A stretch of 64,000 bases of DNA from Mixophyes australis (Eukaryota > Chordata > Amphibia > Anura > Limnodynastidae), in NCBI GenBank assembly GCA_036250195.1, contig JAVHZZ010000005.1, positions 75,821,505 to 75,885,504 of the forward strand. Reading direction: 5' to 3'. Under the pieces are notes generated by a model. That model did no database searches, was not told the origin of the DNA, and saw only the letters and a program-made list of their open reading frames with translations. How positions within the stretch are numbered: position 1 is the stretch's first letter; each line of letters begins with the position of its first letter. Position numbers and translations under genes: made by a program. Of this stretch, positions 35,684 through 46,312 are shown in pieces.

Positions 35684-35686
35684 CAG
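35664..35686 (+). promoter_or_regulatory. RBMS3: Splice acceptor of RBMS3 exon 2, NAGNAG type
   Basis: A T-rich tract leads to TTTCAGCAG. Two AG acceptors lie three bases apart (after 35683 and after 35686). Either keeps the reading frame; the distal one would drop a single Gln codon. Confidence 0.75.
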
Positions 35687-35850
35687 TCTTATGCACCAGC
35701 TCCCCACCCCATGGCTCCCCCCAGCCCCAGCACAAACAGTAGTAACAACAGCAGCAACAGCAGTGGGGAGCAGCTGAGTAAAACAAACCTGTATATAAGA
35801 GGACTTCCACCTGGCACGACAGACCAAGATCTCATTAAACTTTGTCAACC
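35684..35850 (+). CDS. RBMS3: RBMS3 exon 2 (RNA-binding motif, single-stranded interacting protein 3)
   Basis: Internal coding exon of 167 bp, 55 whole codons plus two bases, bounded by TTTCAG and GTAAGT. It encodes a Ser/Asn/Pro-rich linker ([17 protein letters not shown], then [10 protein letters not shown]) and the start of the first RRM, including the RNP2 strand NLYIRGL and the following helix [16 protein letters not shown] proteins use two RRMs to bind A/U-rich RNA or single-stranded DNA; RBMS3 acts mainly in the cytoplasm on 3' untranslated regions. The SYAPAPHP and [12 protein letters not shown] versions fit RBMS3 better than RBMS1, which reads SLVPAHP and PPHTTDQDLVKL (from memory). 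The preceding exon (start of the protein) and the next (rest of RRM1) are not in this window. Confidence 0.95.
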
Positions 35851-35856
35851 GTAAGT
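35851..35856 (+). promoter_or_regulatory. RBMS3: Splice donor of RBMS3 exon 2
   Basis: The donor reads CC|GTAAGT and is a consensus 5' splice site apart from the CC in the exon. The exon ends after the second base of a Pro codon. Confidence 0.9.
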
Positions 35857-36746
35857 CAAATTGAAAATGACATAATGCATGTACGATAGTACCACCTAAT
35901 CATTTTGCTGGTTTCAATGTGTTAATAGTTTCTATGCATGCCTTATTTAATTAAAGCTGTTTTATTTCATTTTAACCAAATCCAAGGCATCAACAATAAA
36001 CAATAAATACAGTTTTCGGTTCACTGAAAAAATATGACAGTAATGCAAGTGACAACAAGGGTAGTGTATAAAATGTATAATGTATGATTAACAAATGGGA
36101 AGAACAAGACTGGCTGTGGATGAAAATAGATTACAAATATTTAAATTCATTATGCATGTTTGGACAATTTCCAACACCAAACCTAATTCAACAACTTTCC
36201 TTATAGCTGTATACTATTTTATGGCCACTTGCACAAAGACCCAAAGGATCCACACACTGTCTGTCAACAGCGGAGGTAATCGCTGCACTTGCAGTCACCT
36301 TGGTTGTCACTGCATCGAGTCACGGTTGTTCATGCTAGAGAAATCCATGATGTTACATCACCGCAGAGTGCCTTTGTGGCTAAGTGAATATCCCCCATAA
36401 CATTTTAGTCACATTTCAGCCTTCTTAGTTGAGAGAAGAGGCAAGAAATAAGGATCTGGGATGCAGGCTTAAATGTTTTGATAAAAATATGAACTAATAC
36501 CTCATGTTTTCATTGTGCTAGATTCACAGTGGTAAGAATAGGTGCTGGCAACAACTGTGATTTTATTTTTTGTATTTTGTATTTATATAGCACATATATA
36601 TTACCATGCAGCAGGTAGCTAGAAACTTAGAGATTTAACTGTGCACTGGTTTATTTCATAGAAATAATTCATCCCAGCACAATCCTTGAAACTCTCCCTT
36701 TTCCAAGTTTATGAAAGATATACCATTGCATAGGCAGCAAAAATCT

Positions 36747-36785
<39 letters not shown>

Positions 36786-38601
36786 TCCTTTTTTATGATG
36801 GTACAGATCTGTATGCCACATTTATTAATAGCATTTGTGTGATAATAGGAGTGATTGTTTCAGGGAATTAACAGGGTTAAAATGAATTTTCCCTATTAGC
36901 TTAAATCTGCATATGTCCACTGGCTTTGTGCTGCCTTTCTCTAAATCAACTCTGTTCACACATACATAATGTTAAAAAATGATGACTGTAATGAACTTCA
37001 TTTGTAGTCTTCCTAAAGTTTGCTTGTTTCTATGAATTAGTGAGTATGGTGATGGCAGTAATTTCTAGTGCCAAATTAGGTTTTGCTGCTGCTTCATGTT
37101 TTTGGTTAATTTTATTTTATCTTATTGTCTTTGGGGATATTTAAATCCATAACTGCACACTTAGATTCTCCGACTATTTTCAACTATATTTTATCCAACA
37201 ACTTTTCCCAGATAGAATATGGTGGGAGTTGGGCACATAGAGGCCTGTGTTGAACATCCGATGAACTGAATTTGATGAAGTAATGAATCTATTGCAAATG
37301 CAGACAAAATAAATATTTAATAATTTTCCTTATTCTATTCATATTGTACAATGTTCAGCTATCAGCTAAAATGAATAGTTTTTGCACCAGTTCATCTTCA
37401 ATGTCACTACTAAGGACATTTAAGCGTAATAGTGTCAGTATGGATCCCACAGGTACTTTGCTAAATTCTGTTTACCACAACAACTGTTTGCTTTCTCTCT
37501 AAAAACCAATGTCTTGCAGAGTGTCAATTTACAATAGAATCCAAGTGCATTTCAACTTGTTTATCAGTATTCCAGTAGATACAGTGTCAAAGGGTTAATT
37601 GAAAGCTATGTAAGCCACATCTGCTTCTCTATTTTAAATTATCGAGTTATCTAGTCTGTGTGCAAGTACTGCTGGTTACTGGGAAAAACATGTAGTAATC
37701 AACAATCTGGATCAATCTAAGAAAGACTGAATAACTTGATGAAGTTGCTTTCACACTTTAAGGAGTACTGCCTGTTTTCTTTATTCATTCAGTTGTCTTG
37801 TGTCATTGACAGCAATGGTCAAGGTTGTTGATCCCTAGTAAGTATCACTATTCAAAACCCTTAATAATATTCTATGTAACAGATTTTAACCTGTATATAA
37901 CTATTTAAAAATATAAATATATTTAGATATATTCAAATATAAGCGCAGGATCGCAGGAGATCCAAAATAGGTTGAACTTGATGGACTGGTGTCTTTTTTC
38001 AACCTCATCAACTATGTTACTATGTTACTATATATATATATATATATACAAGTTTGTATAAAAAACATTTGATTATAGAGTAAAGACTGTATATTAAAGT
38101 AAAATAAAACTATTCATACAGCAAAGAATTTGATACTAGAAGGTTTGACTCTGTGTGAGAAAGATACTGAGGGAGAGGTAGTGGCATATTTTGAGGAGTT
38201 GTTTTTGGAGCAGGAAAGGAGGCTCAAGAGGCAACATAAAGGGCACAGAGAGAAATAAAGAAAAACAATGAGAGGTATGTTTACTGTTTCAACACTGGCC
38301 AAAACATCAAGCCGAGCACATATAATTACAGGGCAATGGGACAGATACATTAAGGAATAAATGAGCATATTGCAAGTGAAACAGATCACAGAGTGTGTAT
38401 CTCAAACACATCTAATCACAGTAGGAATTCTCCTACCAATGTGACAATGTAATAGAGAACACATAACATGTATACACAATATATATATATATAACACCAT
38501 TTATACATGTCCCATAAGCCCCATGTGTAATTTCTCCACCTTTGCCTTCTGAGAACAATATCAGTTGCGCGAATATACCAAATACACTACAACGGAGACC
38601 T
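35857..38601. other. RBMS3 intron, downstream of exon 2
   Basis: No further exon was found. It holds a repeat at 36455-36525 shared with 8505-8567, an (AT)n tract at 36750-36776, and an amphibian-type repeat end at 37940-38030 (CAGGAGATCCAAAATAGGTT, GAACTTGATGGACTGGTGTC, CTATGTTACTATGTTAC) followed by (AT)n. Another (AT)n tract occurs at 38478-38492. Confidence 0.55.
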
Positions 38602-38791
38602 GGGGGTAAATGTATGAACATGCGGGTTCTTCAACACCCGCGTGTTCAGCGTGTTCGGCGATGAAATTTCAAGCGGCGCTGCATTGTAAAGGGAAACTTC
38701 CCATTACAATGCAGCGCCGCTTGAAATTTCATCGCCGAACACGCTGAACATGCGGGTGTTGAAGAACCCGCATGTTCATACATTTACCCCC
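38602..38791. mobile_element. Near-perfect palindromic MITE, arms about 88 bp
   Basis: The left arm (38602-38689) starts GGGGGTAAATGTATGAACAT, and the right arm (38704-38791) is its reverse complement with a single mismatch that I can see. The centre is a 14-base spacer. The arms include GTGTTCGGCGATGAAATTTC and AAGCGGCGCTGCATTG. The low arm divergence suggests recent origin or active gene conversion. No clear target duplication was found. Confidence 0.85.
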
Positions 38792-39792
38792 TGCAGATAC
38801 CTCAATGTTTGATCCTTGATATAGGAATAATTATATAAATGAGGTGCACTATCTGTGGGTGCTCATCCTTATTAATTATCAGCTCCCACGGAAGTGTACA
38901 TTTTTTTAAATTCAAACATGTTTCTGTGCAAATGTGATTTTTCACTTTATATGTTGTATCTATGTTTTTAATATTTCACCATTTAAATATCCTGGTAGAA
39001 ATTAAATATTTTACTTATTAGATCAATAAAAAAAAGTTAAGTTTTAATAATCATTTGGAAGGACCAGAGTGCTTTGAGTCCCCTCTTTTTGAACTCTTCT
39101 TCGTTTTTTCCTGTTATTACTGAAAATATCAAACAGATTTTTTTACAAAAATTCTAATCTCTTTAGCCTAGCCTTTAAATCATTTTAATCTTTTTATTTA
39201 CTGCAAAGGCAATGTAAAGCCAAATTATAATATTGTTCACAGAGATGCTGTTTATTATACATGATCTCAGACAGCTTTGTCAAATTATCTAATGCTGTAA
39301 ATTCCCTCATCAATTTGTTTGGAACTTGTCACTGTAAAATGTCACGCTGCTCTGAGAACACCATAGAGGTCTCTCTGCTGCCACGAGGTGAGTCATACTG
39401 GCCACCTGCACTACTATCCAGTGATTCCTCTCCATCACAAGGCCTTCACTTTCCACTTTTACTTCTTACCTTTATTTACATTTTTTTTTTATCAATATAA
39501 AGAGATGTACAAAGAAATATGATATACTAAACCCAATCTAGTAGTGTTTATAGGCATACTTATGCTAACGCACAACTACAACAGTAGTCCCCTTTAGTAG
39601 ATCCTGAAAGCAGTGGGGTTTACAACAGGGCATAAAAATTGGACATTGTTAGTGATTTGAGGGCATTGTTAAACAGATTATGGGTTGGACGTATTGTATC
39701 CCAATTTTGCGTGAATAAATTTGGGAGGTAAGATTGATGTGCCAGGAAATCAGTGCTTGTGTTGTCTGAAAAGTTTGAGTATATACAACATG
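38792..39792. other. RBMS3 intron, nothing recognised
   Basis: AT-rich with unsupported short open frames. Confidence 0.5.
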
Positions 39793-39800
39793 TATATTGG

Positions 39801-39984
39801 CAGGGCAGGGTTGGCAAATTTTTGGCTGGGGGGGGGGGGGGCAAGACACTACTAAGCAGCCTATTAGGAACATTTTAAAGGCAAAAAAATGCAGGTGGTG
39901 ACCCAGCCCAAGGTAGCCCACTACAGGACCGACCTGGCGGGGGGGGGGGCAAATGTTCTCCTGCCCCAGCCCTGCCAGCCCCTG
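39801..39984. mobile_element. hAT-type MITE, 184 bp, near-exact 8-bp TSD
   Basis: The ends are CAGGGCAGGGTTGGC and, inverted, CAGGGGCTGGCAGGGC. The flanks TATATTGG (39793-39800) and TATATAGG (39985-39992) match at 7 of 8 bases. A G-run of about 14 lies inside the left end and one of about 10 lies near 39940. Confidence 0.7.
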
Positions 39985-40401
39985 TATATAGGGCTAAGTT
40001 ATATTAAGAAAGGTGTAGTATTATGATGGGAGGAAGGAGACAAACATGAAGCCATAGACTGAGAGTAAACAGTGGAAGGACTATGAAGGGCTATTAAGAT
40101 TTGACACAGCAGGAAATTTATTTTAAAATGAGCTTCATTGAATGCATTTATTTTTCCTGATACCATAATTTTTATCTGCAAGGTTAAAGGTTTTTGATTA
40201 TTTGCAAAGCTTTCAAGATGATGACCGGTGATTATTGTTACTTGCAAAATGCTTTTGAACACCATCTGTCATGCAGCCATATTTACATATTTCTGGTCCT
40301 TTATTCTAGCTAGCCAATAATTTATCACAGCCAAATCAAGCAAGGTATCATTTATTAGGGATGTGCACCGGCGACTTTTGAGGTCTCGTGTTTTGTGTTT
40401 T

Positions 40402-40500
40402 GGATCCGGATTTTCGTTATTTTTGAGGTTCGGATTTGTCTCGCAAAACACTTGACGAAAGGTCTCGGTTCGGATTTAAGGTATTGGATTCGGATTTTTT
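40402..40500. promoter_or_regulatory. Subterminal TTCGGAT motifs, left end
   Basis: Four closely spaced copies of (T/C)CGGAT (near 40405, 40430, 40470 and 40490) lie just inside the left terminus. hAT transposases bind short subterminal repeats; these, with the ATCCGA/TCGGAT set at the right end, are the best candidates for binding sites. This is an inference from position and repetition. Confidence 0.5.
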
Positions 40501-40671
40501 TTGAAAAAAACATAAAAAGTTTAAAAATCAAGTTTTTGGGCTTATTTTCACTCCTAGGCTATTATTAACCTCAATAACATTCAATAACAAGCATTTCCAC
40601 TAATTTACAGTGTATTCTGAACACCTCACAATATAGTTATTAGTCCAAAACGTTGCAACAAGGTATCTTTC

Positions 40672-41935
40672 TGGACTGCGTAGAGGAGTGGGTCACCACA
40701 ATATATATTAAAAACCCTGAACTTTTATGATTCGCACCAATAATTGTACCTGGACTGCGTAGAGGAGTGGGTCACCACAATATCTTAAAAACCCTGAACT
40801 TTTATGATTCGCACCAATAATTGTACCTGGACTGCGTAGAGGAGTGGGTCACCACAATATCTTAAAAACCCTGAACTTTTATGATTCGCACCAATAATTG
40901 TACCTGGACTGCGTAGAGGAGTGGGTCACCACAATATCTTAAAAACCCTGAACTTTTATGATTCGCACCAATAATTGTACCTGGACTGCGTAGAGGAGTG
41001 GGTCACCACAATATCTTAAAAACCCTGAACTTTTATGATTCGCACCAATAATTGTACCTGGACTGCGTAGAGGAGTGGGTCACCACAATATCTTAAAAAC
41101 CCTGAACTTTTATGATTCGCACCAATAATTGTACCTGGACTGCGTAGAGGAGTGGGTCACCACAATATCTTAAAAACCCTGAACTTTTATGATTCGCACC
41201 AATAATTGTACCTGGACTGCGTAGAGGAGTGGGTCACCACAATATCTTAAAAACCCTGAACTTTTATGATTCGCACCAATAATTGTACCTGGACTGCGTA
41301 GAGGAGTGGGTCACCACAATATCTTAAAAACCCTGAACTTTTATGATTCGCACCAATAATTGTACCTGGACTGCGTAGAGGAGTGGGTCACCACAATATC
41401 TTAAAAACCCTGAACTTTTATGATTCGCACCAATAATTGTACCTGGACTGCGTAGAGGAGTGGGTCACCACAATATCTTAAAAACCCTGAACTTTTATGA
41501 TTCGCACCAATAATTGTACCTGGACTGCGTAGAGGAGTGGGTCACCACAATATCTTAAAAACCCTGAACTTTTATGATTCGCACCAATAATTGTACCTGG
41601 ACTGCGTAGAGGAGTGGGTCACCACAATATCTTAAAAACCCTGAACTTTTATGATTGGCACCAATAATTGTACCTGGACTGCGTAGAGGAGTGGGTCACC
41701 ACAATATCTTAAAAACCCTGAACTTTTATGATTCGCACCAATAATTGTACCTGGACTGCGTAGAGGAGTGGGTCACCACAATATCTTAAAAACCCTGAAC
41801 TTTTATGATTCGCACCAATAATTGTACCTGGACTGCGTAGAGGAGTGGGTCACCACAATATCTTAAAAACCCTGAACTTTTATGATTCGCACCAATAATT
41901 GTACCTGGACTGCGTAGAGGAGTGGGCACTGGGCA
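40672..41935. repeat. 77-bp tandem array, 16 units plus a partial
   Basis: The unit starts TGGACTGCGTAGAGGAGTGG and ends CACCAATAATTGTACC. The first unit is 79 bp (ATATATATT instead of ATATCTT) and the following fifteen are 77 bp. I see only one internal base difference (GATTGGCAC for GATTCGCAC near 41655). The array ends in a partial unit reading AGTGGGCACTGGGCACCACA. The length is not a multiple of three and each frame has stops, so it is not coding. Confidence 0.95.
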
Positions 41936-41984
41936 CCACAATAAAATATATAAAAAACCTTCAACAGATCTGCATTACACTACA

Positions 41985-42900
41985 CATACGGCTGCTCCTC
42001 CATCCTCTCCATCATATACATGTTGGAGTTTTAGCGTGTGACAACCTCTTGTTTTTGATAATGTCAGTGCATTTTGAATATTTTTCAATTTGCCCCACAC
42101 CACTGAATGTACTTTATCTATGATACGCAATACGCATCTATCTATCTTGACTGCGTAGTGTGGTGGCCCCGGTACACAATTTGGTACCGAGGCCACAATA
42201 TAATTAAAAAACCCTCCACGTGTCTGAATTCCACCAAACAAGTATCTGGACTGCATAGTGGGGTGGCCCCGGTACCCAATTTGATACCGGGGCCACAATA
42301 CCTCCTCCAAACATGGTACAGACAATTCGTCATTGAGATCCCAGACAGACAGGGTCAAAGTGTTATTGTTTGACTTTGTAAACCCAAAAAAATGTCCCTG
42401 TTGCACATAGTCGTGCAATGAAGACTGACTTTTTCATTTAAAGGCACGATCTTTCAAGTGTAGTGTTTGTAAGTCTAAGTCATATTATACTTTTGGTAAA
42501 ATTGGTTTATTTTGTTCCTCTTTATGGTAATTAGTAATAGAATTAAAGTATGAAATAGAATTAAAGTATGAAATAGAATTAAAGTATGAAATAGAATTAA
42601 AGTATGAAATAGAGTGGTATATAGAGTTGTAGTGTGGTATAGATAGAGTGGTCCACACAATATAATAATTAAAAAACCCTCCAAGTGTCAGAATTCCACC
42701 AAACAAGTATCTGGACTGCATAGTGGGGTGGCCCCGGTACCCAATTTGATACCGGGGCCACAATACCTCCTCCAAACATGGTACAGACAATTCGTCATTG
42801 AGATCCCAGACAGACAGGGTCGAAGTGTTATTGTTTGACTTTGTAAACCCAAAAAAATGTCCCTGTTGCACATAGTCGTGCAATGGACAGTTACTTTTTT
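41985..42900. repeat. Degenerate duplicates of transposase-coding sequence
   Basis: The segment 41990-42058 (CTGCTCCTCCATCCTCTCCA ... CAACCTCTTGTTT) resembles 44336-44400 inside the transposase frame. A block of about 200 bp beginning CCACCAAACAAGTATCTGGA occurs twice, at 42222-42420 and 42697-42885, nearly identical. It contains GATACCGGGGCCACAATACC, which resembles 45012-45034 of the coding region. Between them GAATTAAAGTATGAAATA is repeated four times (42539-42612). The open frames of 88-147 codons here are by-products. Confidence 0.7.
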
Positions 42901-43293
42901 ATTGAAAGACTCAAGCTTTCAAGTGTAGTGTTTATAAAATATAAACAACAATACAGTAGTTTTAAAACACGTCAATACCTCTTGTTTTAAATTATGACAC
43001 GGCATTTTACTTTTGGTTTAATTTTTTGTATTTTTTTAAATTTGGTTTTACTTTTTGAACATGGCAAACGACTGTTGATTGGTCATATAATGCAAAAAAA
43101 AAAGGTCCAAGATGGAATTGTCCTTGGGCCCTCACACCCACCCTTATGTTGTTGAAATAGGACATGCACACTTTAACAAACCAATCATTTCAGCGACAGG
43201 GCCTACCAAACAACTTTGGCTGAAATGATTGGTTTGTTTGGGCCCCCACACCAAAAAAGCTATTCATCTCTCCCTGTACAGACTAAACAGGCT

Positions 43294-46200
43294 CTACTGA
43301 GGCAAGATGTTGTCCTCATCCTCAACCTCTGATTCCTCTCCCCCTACAGTGTGTACTTCCTCCTCATCACACATTATCAATTCGTCCCCGCTGGACTCCA
43401 CAACCACAGGTCCCTTTGTACTATCTGGAGGGCAGTGCTGTACTTCATTGAGGAATTGATTATTCATTTTTATAAACATCATTTTTTCAACGTTCTGAGG
43501 AAGCAACCTCCTTCGCCGCTCACTGACCAGGTTCCCCGCTGCACTAAAAACTCTTTCCGAGTACACACTGGAGGGGGGACAACTCAGGTAAAATAGAGCC
43601 AGTTTGTACAGGGGCTTCCAAACTGCCTTTTTTTTCCTGCCAGTAACAATATGGACTGTCTGACATGTCTACTTGGATGGTGTCAGCAAAGTAATCATCC
43701 ACAATTTTTTCTATTGTGACAGCATCCAATGCAGCGACAGTAGACATGTCTGCAATGGTTGGCAGGTCCTTCAGTCCGGACCAGATGTTATCAGCATCCC
43801 CGCCAGTGCCTCTTTTGGGAAAACTGAGCTTTTTCCTCGCAGCCATAGATGTGGAAGAAAATGAGGGTGGAGCTGTTGGCATGTCACGGTCCTCTTCAGA
43901 GGACAATCTCCTGACCAGCAGGTCTTTGCACCGCTGTAGACTTGTGTCCGCCAGAAACAGAGACACAACATACGCTTTAAACCGAGGATCGAGCACGGTG
44001 GCCAGAATGTATTCCTCTGACTTTAAAAGAGTGACCACCCTCGGATCCTGGCAAAGCGTACGAAGGGCTACATCCACAAGAGCTACATGCTTGGTGTAAT
44101 CGCAATGGCTTACCAGCTCCTCCCTCACTTTCTCCAGCTGCTTCTGCAACAGCCTGATCAGGGGAATGACCTGACTCAAGCTGGCAGTGTCGGAACTGAC
44201 TTCTCGTGTGGCAAGTTCAAATGGCTGCAGAACCTTGCACAACACGGAAATCAGTCTCCACTGCGCTTGACTGAGGCGCATCCCCACTCCTTTGCCTATG
44301 TCGTAGGTGGCTGTGTAGGCCTGAATGGCCTTTTGCTGCTCCTCCATCCTCTGCAGAATATAGAGGATGGAGTTCCAGCGCGTCACAACCTCTTGTTTGA
44401 GGTGATGGCAGGGCAGGTTCATGCTTTTTTGATGTGCCTCTAGTCTGCGGTAGGCACTGGCTGAATGCCGAAAGTGTCCAGCAATTTTGCGCGCCACCGC
44501 AAGCATCTCCTGCACACCCCTGTCACTCTTGAGGTAATGCTGCACCACCAAATTAATGGTGTGGGCAAAACATGGGACGTGCTGGAAATTGCCCATATTT
44601 AATGCCCGCACAATGTTACTGGCATTGTCTGACACCACAAATCCCCATGAGAGTCTAAGTGGGGTAAGCCACTGGGAGATAATTTCCCTCATTTTCTCTA
44701 ATATGTTGTCAGCGTTTTGCCTCTTATTAAAGCCTGTAATGCACAATGTTGCCTGCCTTTGCATGAGCAGCCATTTTGTAGATGCTGCTACTGATGCAGC
44801 TGTTGCTGTTGCTGCGGAAGGGGATGCATCTACCCAGTGGGCTGTCACAGTCATATGGTCCTTCGTTTGCCCAGAACCACTTGTCCACATGTCCGTGGTT
44901 AAGTGGACAGTGGGTACAACCGCATTTTTAAGAGCACTGAGGACACTTGATCGTGCTTCTCTGTACATTTTTGGTATCGCCTGCCTAGTGAAGTGGAATC
45001 TCGAGGGGATTTGGTACCGGGGACACAATACCTCCATCAACCCTCTAAATCCCACTCCACTGATGGCGGACACCGGGCGCACGTCTAACACCAACATTGC
45101 AGTTACAGCCGCAGTTATACGCTTTGCAATAGGGTGACTACTATCGTATTTTGTGGTCATGGCAAACGACTGTTGGACGGTCAATTGTTTTGTGAAAGAC
45201 TTAGCGGTCTTACGACTTCCCCTCTGGGAAGATGACCGACTAACAGCAGCAACAGCAGCAGTGGCAGTAGTAGGCGTACCGCTGCAGGATTCCTCGGATG
45301 AATCCCGTATTGAGGAGGACTCAGTCTGGCTGCTGACTTGGGCTGCAGGACTGAATCTGATGGAGATTGTGGAGGAAGTTGACGAGGAGGGTGTTGCTGG
45401 TGTGTATCCAACTGGACCACGGGATTTAGGTGTCCCTGTACCGATGAGGGTCCTAGCCCCAGTTCCTGAACTAACCACTGAACTATGAAGGTTATTCAGG
45501 TGACGTATAAGGGAGGATGTTCCTAGGTGGGCAAAATCCTTACCCCTGCTTATTTGAGCTTTACATAAGCTACATATGGCCATACATTGGTTGTCTGGAT
45601 TTGGATAAAAATAACTCCAGACCGAAGAGGTGCATTTTTTGGTCTTCTGACCAGGCATGACGATGGGCTTTTTCATCCCATGGACATCAGCTGTTTCCCC
45701 CCCTGGTGCCTCATTTACAATAACCACATCACCATCCTCATCATCAAGTTCCTCCACAGCGCCAGCTACATCATCAATAGCCTCCTCCCGAGCCACCTCT
45801 TCCCGTACAGTGATGGGAAGGTCAGGCTTGACAACCACCAACACCCTTGGACTCGCCTTGGGGATTTGTGATAATTTCTCTTTAGAAGGCAGAGTTGTTT
45901 GCTGTTTTGTTGCTGACAGCATAACTCTCTTCAATTTTTTGTAGGGGGGGGGGAGGAGGAGGAGGGCTAAGATCCGTGGGTGAAGCTGAACCACTAGTCA
46001 TGAACACGGGCCAGGGCCTAAGCCGTTCCTTGCCACTCCGTGTCGTAAATGGCATATTGGCAACTTTACGTTTCTCCTCAGATGATTTAAAGTTTCTCTT
46101 TTTGCTACTTTTTCTTAACTTGGGCTTTTTGGATTTTACATGCCCGGTACTACGAGATTGGGCATCGGGCTTGGAAGACGACGTTGATGGCATTTCATCG

Positions 46201-46304
46201 TCTATGTCATGACTAGTGGCAGCAGCTTCAGCATTAGGAGGAAGTGGGTCTTGATCTTTCCCTACTTTATCCTCCAAATTTTTGGTCTCCATTATATGTA
46301 GCAC
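43294..46304 (-). pseudogene. hAT transposase with BED zinc finger; two homopolymer frameshifts
   Basis: Cut-and-paste transposase of the ZBED-like hAT group, acting in the nucleus on its own ends. The N-terminus (46304-45955) is acidic, then basic with a likely nuclear signal, KSKKPKLRKSSKKR. The frame then shifts at a C10 run (45944-45953). The central 816-codon frame (45994-43544) has a BED finger at residues 121-170 (C141, C144, H165, H170), a Ser-rich linker, LTTDMWTSGSG with catalytic D368, VVSDNASN with D456, CFAHTINLVV (C475, H478) and RW at 539-540. A second shift, at an A8 run (43628-43635), moves into the C-terminal hATC dimerisation domain (YSERVFSAAGNLVSERRRRL). One base fewer in each run gives a single frame. 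Stop at 43294. These may be real lesions or sequencing errors. Confidence 0.93.
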
Positions 46305-46312
46305 AAGATACT

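Noticed and set aside
40672..41935. CRISPR-like regular array
   Set aside because: The units are contiguous 77-bp tandem copies without unique spacers, in a vertebrate transposon.
41899..42883. Open frames of 88-147 codons (with RYQIGYRGH-type repeats)
   Set aside because: They come from duplicated, decayed fragments of the element; the two longest share a block because the underlying DNA is duplicated.
43673..45944. Plus-strand open frames of 60-193 codons
   Set aside because: They are antisense shadows of the transposase on the minus strand.
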